Shown here: piece after piece, positions 4,740 through 7,104 of the stretch
Layout: the number at the start of each line of letters is the position of its first letter
Numbering within the stretch: the first letter of the stretch is position 1
The notes under the pieces: model-generated
What the model was told of the DNA's origin: nothing
The model's database searches: none
The model's input: only the letters and a program-made list of their open reading frames with translations
Assembly: GCA_030019105.1 (NCBI GenBank)
Contig: JASEGY010000182.1
Span: 1 to 7,104 of the forward strand
Direction of reading: 5' to 3'
From: a bacterium
Lineage (GTDB): Bacteria; UBA9089; JASEGY01
DNA: 7,104 nt
Made by a program: the position numbers and the translations under genes

Positions 4740-6383
4740 ATGCATAAGCTGCTTTGGATCACCTTCATCCTTATTATTCTTTCCCCTTTTGGCTGTGGAA
4801 AAACCTCTGATTCTGTCACCTCTCCGGATGTAGATGCGCCTGCTATCTCTAACCTCAATATCTCACCACTGGCTAATGGCGCTGAAGTAAGTTGGTTAAC
4901 TGACGAGCCGGCTACCAGTAAGGTTATCTATGGTGAGTCTCTAAAGGTTCGCCTGGTAAATGATGAAATTATAGGGTATACTCTATCTCACCGGGTTAAA
5001 CTGACTGGCCTTAAAGCGGGGATTACATATTATATCACAGCCAAGCCAAAGGATATGTTCGGAAATGAAGCCGATCCTCCGCCGCAAATCTTCCATCTTC
5101 CTTCAACTCAGCCGCCTGAGCCTCTTGTTATTACAGGCCTGTCCGTTGTTCCCACCACAGATTCAGCTCAAATCACCTGGCTAACCAACCATCCGGCTAC
5201 TACCCAGGTTTTTTATGGAGAAACAAGGGGGCCTGGCTTATCGACTACATTGGCAAGTCAGCTAACCACCTCGCATACCGTTAATTTAACCGGCCTTGAC
5301 CCGGATACCACTTACTATTTCAAGGTTGAATCCCGGGATTCAACCGCAGAGTTGGCTTTCGAGGAAGGAGATTTTAGAACAAACGAGTCAACTTCGACCA
5401 CCCCCCTGACCATTACTAATCTGTCTACCCATCCCACTATAAATTCAGTCCAAATCAACTGGACAACTAACCGTCCGGCCACTACTAAAGCTTTTTACGG
5501 GAAAACCACGGGGCTTGGCTTATCGACTACATTGGCAAGTCAGCTGACCACCTTGCATACCGTTAATTTAACCGGCCTTAACCCGGATACCACTTACTAT
5601 TTCAAGGTTGAATCCCGGGATTCAACCGCAGAGTTGGCTTTCGAGGAAGGAGATTTTAGAACAAAGGAGTCAGTTCCACCCACCCCCCTGACCATTACCA
5701 ATCTTTCTACCAATCCCACCGTAAATTCAGTCCAAATCAACTGGACAACCAACCGTCCGGCTACTACTAAAGCTTTTTACGGGAAAACTACGGGGCTTGG
5801 CTTATCGACTACATTGGCAAGTCAGCTAACCAGCTCGCATACCGTTAATTTAACCAGCCTGGAACCGGACACCTTTTACTATTTCAAGGTGGAATCAGAG
5901 GATGCAAATTCAATTCTTGCCCAGCAGGAAGGAAGTTTCAAAACTACAGCCCAATCTGAAGATTTTCCTCTCCTGAAAATAGTCCCTGATATGAAAGAAG
6001 TTAAGGTAGGAGACCGGTTTGAATTGGAAGTCAGAATAGAAAAGGTAACCGGACTTTTTGGGGCCGCCATGTCCCTCAGGTTCAATCCGGGAATAATAGA
6101 GTTTGAGAAAAGCGAATCAGGGGAACTGTTAGGAAAAGATGTGCTGGCCATAGCCATGGAAGAAGTAGCGGGAGAAATTAATCTGGGCATTACGAGAAAG
6201 GCCGGGCAAGATGAAGTCAACGGCAGCGGAACAATAGTCCGGCTTGAATTTAAAGCGATCGGCCGGGGGGAGACAGACGTTAGTATTCCGAAAGGTGATC
6301 TGACCTTAAGAAATTCTCAAGGAGAGTTGATTCAAGCCTTCGACAGGATAGCCATTCATAATGGTCGTGTGGTAGTCAAGTAA
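4740..6383 (+). CDS. Cell-surface lipoprotein with four FN3-like modules and a C-terminal cohesin-like domain
   Basis: The product is 547 aa from ATG 4740, chosen because GAGGGG (4725-4730) lies 9 nt upstream and translation begins at the signal peptide (MHKLLWITFILIILSPFGC). Cys19 after SPFG is a probable lipidation site, though Pro at -3 makes the lipobox imperfect. Four beta-sandwich modules resembling FN3 or purple-acid-phosphatase N-terminal domains follow at about 34-123, 128-221, 222-315 and 316-409. Each has an (I/V)xW strand and an HxVxLxxLxxxTxYY(F/I)xxxxxD-like strand. Residues 411-547 resemble a cohesin domain: KVGDRFELEVRIEKVTGLFGAAMSLRFNPGIIEF, then a GxGTIVRLEFKAIGRGE segment. 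Cohesins bind dockerins in cellulosomes, but many non-cellulosomal bacteria also carry them. No dockerin or enzyme domain is seen here, so a surface adhesion or scaffold role is inferred. An upstream GTG at 4692 has no Shine-Dalgarno and is rejected as start. Confidence 0.88.
   Translation: MHKLLWITFILIILSPFGCGKTSDSVTSPDVDAPAISNLNISPLANGAEVSWLTDEPATSKVIYGESLKVRLVNDEIIGYTLSHRVKLTGLKAGITYYITAKPKDMFGNEADPPPQIFHLPSTQPPEPLVITGLSVVPTTDSAQITWLTNHPATTQVFYGETRGPGLSTTLASQLTTSHTVNLTGLDPDTTYYFKVESRDSTAELAFEEGDFRTNESTSTTPLTITNLSTHPTINSVQINWTTNRPATTKAFYGKTTGLGLSTTLASQLTTLHTVNLTGLNPDTTYYFKVESRDSTAELAFEEGDFRTKESVPPTPLTITNLSTNPTVNSVQINWTTNRPATTKAFYGKTTGLGLSTTLASQLTSSHTVNLTSLEPDTFYYFKVESEDANSILAQQEGSFKTTAQSEDFPLLKIVPDMKEVKVGDRFELEVRIEKVTGLFGAAMSLRFNPGIIEFEKSESGELLGKDVLAIAMEEVAGEINLGITRKAGQDEVNGSGTIVRLEFKAIGRGETDVSIPKGDLTLRNSQGELIQAFDRIAIHNGRVVVK
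5121..5966 (+). repeat. Three tandem 282-bp repeats encoding FN3-like modules 2-4
   Basis: The landmark GGCTTATCGACTACATTGGC recurs at 5235, 5517 and 5799, exactly 282 nt (94 codons) apart. Modules 2 and 3 share an uninterrupted identical stretch of about 85 nt (5299-5383 and 5581-5665), while modules 3 and 4 are most alike in their first 180 nt. Identity at DNA level, including synonymous sites, points to recent duplication or gene conversion. Module 1 is clearly divergent. Confidence 0.95.
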
Positions 6384-6391
6384 CATTCTGG

Positions 6392-6408
6392 TTTCGGGTT
6401 TCGAGTTC
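6392..6408 (+). repeat. Heptamer-derived repeat, two-unit copy
   Basis: TTTCGGG, TTTCGAG and TTC match the reverse complement of 6643-6666 exactly, except that this copy lacks one 7-nt unit (GTTCGAG). It begins 9 nt after the lipoprotein stop. Confidence 0.75.
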
Positions 6409-6411
6409 CTC

Positions 6412-6444
6412 AGAAACCAGGTTTCTTCAAGAAACCTGGTTTCT
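6412..6444. repeat. 33-bp palindromic repeat, copy 2
   Basis: This copy matches 1482-1514 except at the central base (C instead of A). It lies 29 nt after the lipoprotein stop. As RNA it could protect the 3' end or help stop transcription, though no U tract follows. The 12-nt TGGTTTCTATCA at its right end is repeated immediately downstream (6437-6448 and 6450-6461). Confidence 0.93.
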
Positions 6445-6488
6445 ATCATTGGTTTCTATCAGCGAATGCCCTGAATATTGAGAAGATC

Positions 6489-6611
6489 GGCCTTGTTCAT
6501 CGTTTTGGCCAATAGTGTTTGACCTTATGGGTATTGTAGTTGCAGAGCTTGCTCTGCCGTCCTGTCGAGCAAGCTCGACCACTACAAATGGCCGAAACGA
6601 TGAACAAGGCC
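6489..6611. mobile_element. 123-bp MITE-like element with 23-bp terminal inverted repeats and 8-bp target duplication
   Basis: The left end (6489-6511, GGCCTTGTTCATCG...) and right end (6589-6611, ...CGATGAACAAGGCC) are reverse complements at 22 of 23 positions. The octamer AGAAGATC directly abuts both ends (6481-6488 and 6612-6619), as expected for a target-site duplication from transposition. The element has no coding capacity and would depend on a transposase elsewhere. Its interior holds a second, REP-like palindromic unit. The geometry is directly visible; the family is unknown to me. Confidence 0.82.
6534..6587. repeat. REP-like cloverleaf repeat nested inside the MITE-like element
   Basis: TTGTAGT (6534-6540) and ACTACAA (6581-6587) form an outer stem enclosing two hairpins: GCAGAGC/GCTCTGC (6542-6557, 2-nt spacer) and TCGAGC/GCTCGA (6565-6578, 2-nt spacer). 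The layout of paired palindromes resembles REP/BIME-type repeats that are moved by REP-associated transposases (RAYT). No such transposase is in this window. Confidence 0.8.
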
Positions 6612-6642
6612 AGAAGATCCACTCCGAGTTTAGAAGAGCAAT

Positions 6643-6666
6643 GAACTCGAAACTCGAACCCCGAAA
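6643..6666 (-). repeat. Heptamer-derived repeat, three-unit copy in inverse orientation
   Basis: On the minus strand this reads TTTCGGG, GTTCGAG, TTTCGAG and TTC, the expanded counterpart of 6392-6408. Together the two form the outermost arms of a nested set of inverted repeats around the 33-bp palindrome and the MITE-like element. Confidence 0.75.
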
Positions 6667-7008
6667 TGACGCTTTCATTAAAAACTTCTAAAGTTTCCCT
6701 AATCTGCGGTCGATAAATTAGATAAATAGTGGGCAAGTGGAGAGGTGTGAATTGTCGCCGCAGTGATTAAATTTATATACGCAGTACATTGTATTACCAA
6801 GAGTTACAGCTATTCCAAGAGGCAACGTTTACTCCAGAGATAAAAACAGTTTTCAATTTAGCAGTTAACCCAGAATACGCCTTCCACCATCTAAAAGAAA
6901 AAAAGATGGCTTATCATCTCCAGGTGAGAAGTGTGTCCTGGGAGGCGGTAAGCCTTTTTTTATTCACAATTATCGGCATGGTTCAAAAAGGGCAATTTAG
7001 GGTAACAA
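6667..7008. other. Gene-free stretch after the repeat cluster
   Basis: No convincing gene is visible. An open frame at 6789-7022 begins with TTG, lacks a Shine-Dalgarno and encodes no recognisable motif. Small hairpins are present (CCATCT 6887-6892 with AGATGG 6904-6909). The region could be the leader of a gene beyond the window. Confidence 0.5.
6943..6961 (+). terminator. Weak terminator-like hairpin with T run
   Basis: AGGC (6943-6946) pairs with GCCT (6952-6955) around a 5-nt loop, followed by seven T residues (6955-6961). The stem has only four standard pairs, extendable by G-U pairs. No gene in the window clearly ends just upstream; it could be an attenuator for a gene beyond the edge. 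Confidence 0.25.
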
Positions 7009-7039
7009 TGGTCGTCTGGTGATTGGTAGTCTGGTGGTC
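7009..7039. repeat. Degenerate 7-8-nt tandem repeat (TGGTNGTC)
   Basis: Four consecutive units begin with TGGT: TGGTCGTC, TGGTGAT, TGGTAGTC and TGGTGGTC. This is another short-period array in non-coding DNA, near the right edge of the window. Confidence 0.65.
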
Positions 7040-7104
7040 TGATAATGCCAGGCTATAGCTCTTAAGATAAATATTTTGGGGTAAGCGAATTCAAGATAGG
7101 CTAT

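Noticed and set aside
6789..7022. 77-codon open frame on the + strand after the repeat cluster
   Set aside because: It has a TTG start without a Shine-Dalgarno, no recognisable motif, and runs into a tandem repeat at its end.

Overview
The window holds a compact bacterial gene run, all on the + strand, set among many short palindromic and tandem repeats. The genes recognisable from sequence are a cation diffusion facilitator (CDF) transporter broken by one in-frame amber codon (107-1021), an archease (1031-1459), the RNA ligase RtcB (1574-3001), a small uncharacterised protein overlapping the rtcB stop (2998-3258), a nucleotidyltransferase-fold gene broken in its middle (3413-4175), and a large lipoprotein with four FN3-like modules and a C-terminal cohesin-like domain (4740-6383).

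The source is probably an uncultivated or environmental bacterium. It uses ordinary Shine-Dalgarno starts (AGGAGG before rtcB), carries a bacterial lipoprotein signal, and has repeat-rich intergenic DNA: heptamer tandem repeats, REP-like hairpins and a MITE-like element. Heptamer repeats of this kind are known from filamentous cyanobacteria, and repeat-rich spacers are also seen in several candidate phyla. I cannot assign a phylum from this window.

Layout: 1-106 is a leader starting with a heptamer repeat. 107-3258 is a tight block in which the CDF stop lies 9 nt before archease, archease and rtcB are separated by a 33-bp palindrome, and rtcB overlaps the 86-aa gene by ATGA. 3259-3412 is repeat DNA with a long hairpin and two heptamer arrays. 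3413-4175 is the damaged nucleotidyltransferase gene, whose 3' part lies between inverted copies of a 46-bp palindromic element. 4176-4739 is a 564-bp leader with a 20-bp perfect palindrome, several hairpins and an 18-nt direct repeat. 4740-6383 is the cohesin lipoprotein. 6384-7104 has no supportable gene but contains nested repeats, including a 123-bp element with 23-bp terminal inverted repeats and an exact 8-bp flanking direct repeat.

Functionally, archease and RtcB form a known pair: archease speeds RtcB guanylylation, and RtcB joins RNA 2',3'-cyclic phosphate or 3'-phosphate ends to 5'-OH ends using GTP and Mn2+. The broken CDF has the N-D-D-D metal-site pattern associated with manganese exporters, which suggests, but does not prove, a metal link. 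The 86-aa gene and the nucleotidyltransferase may be a two-gene module attached to rtcB. The cohesin lipoprotein looks like an independent cell-surface transcription unit.
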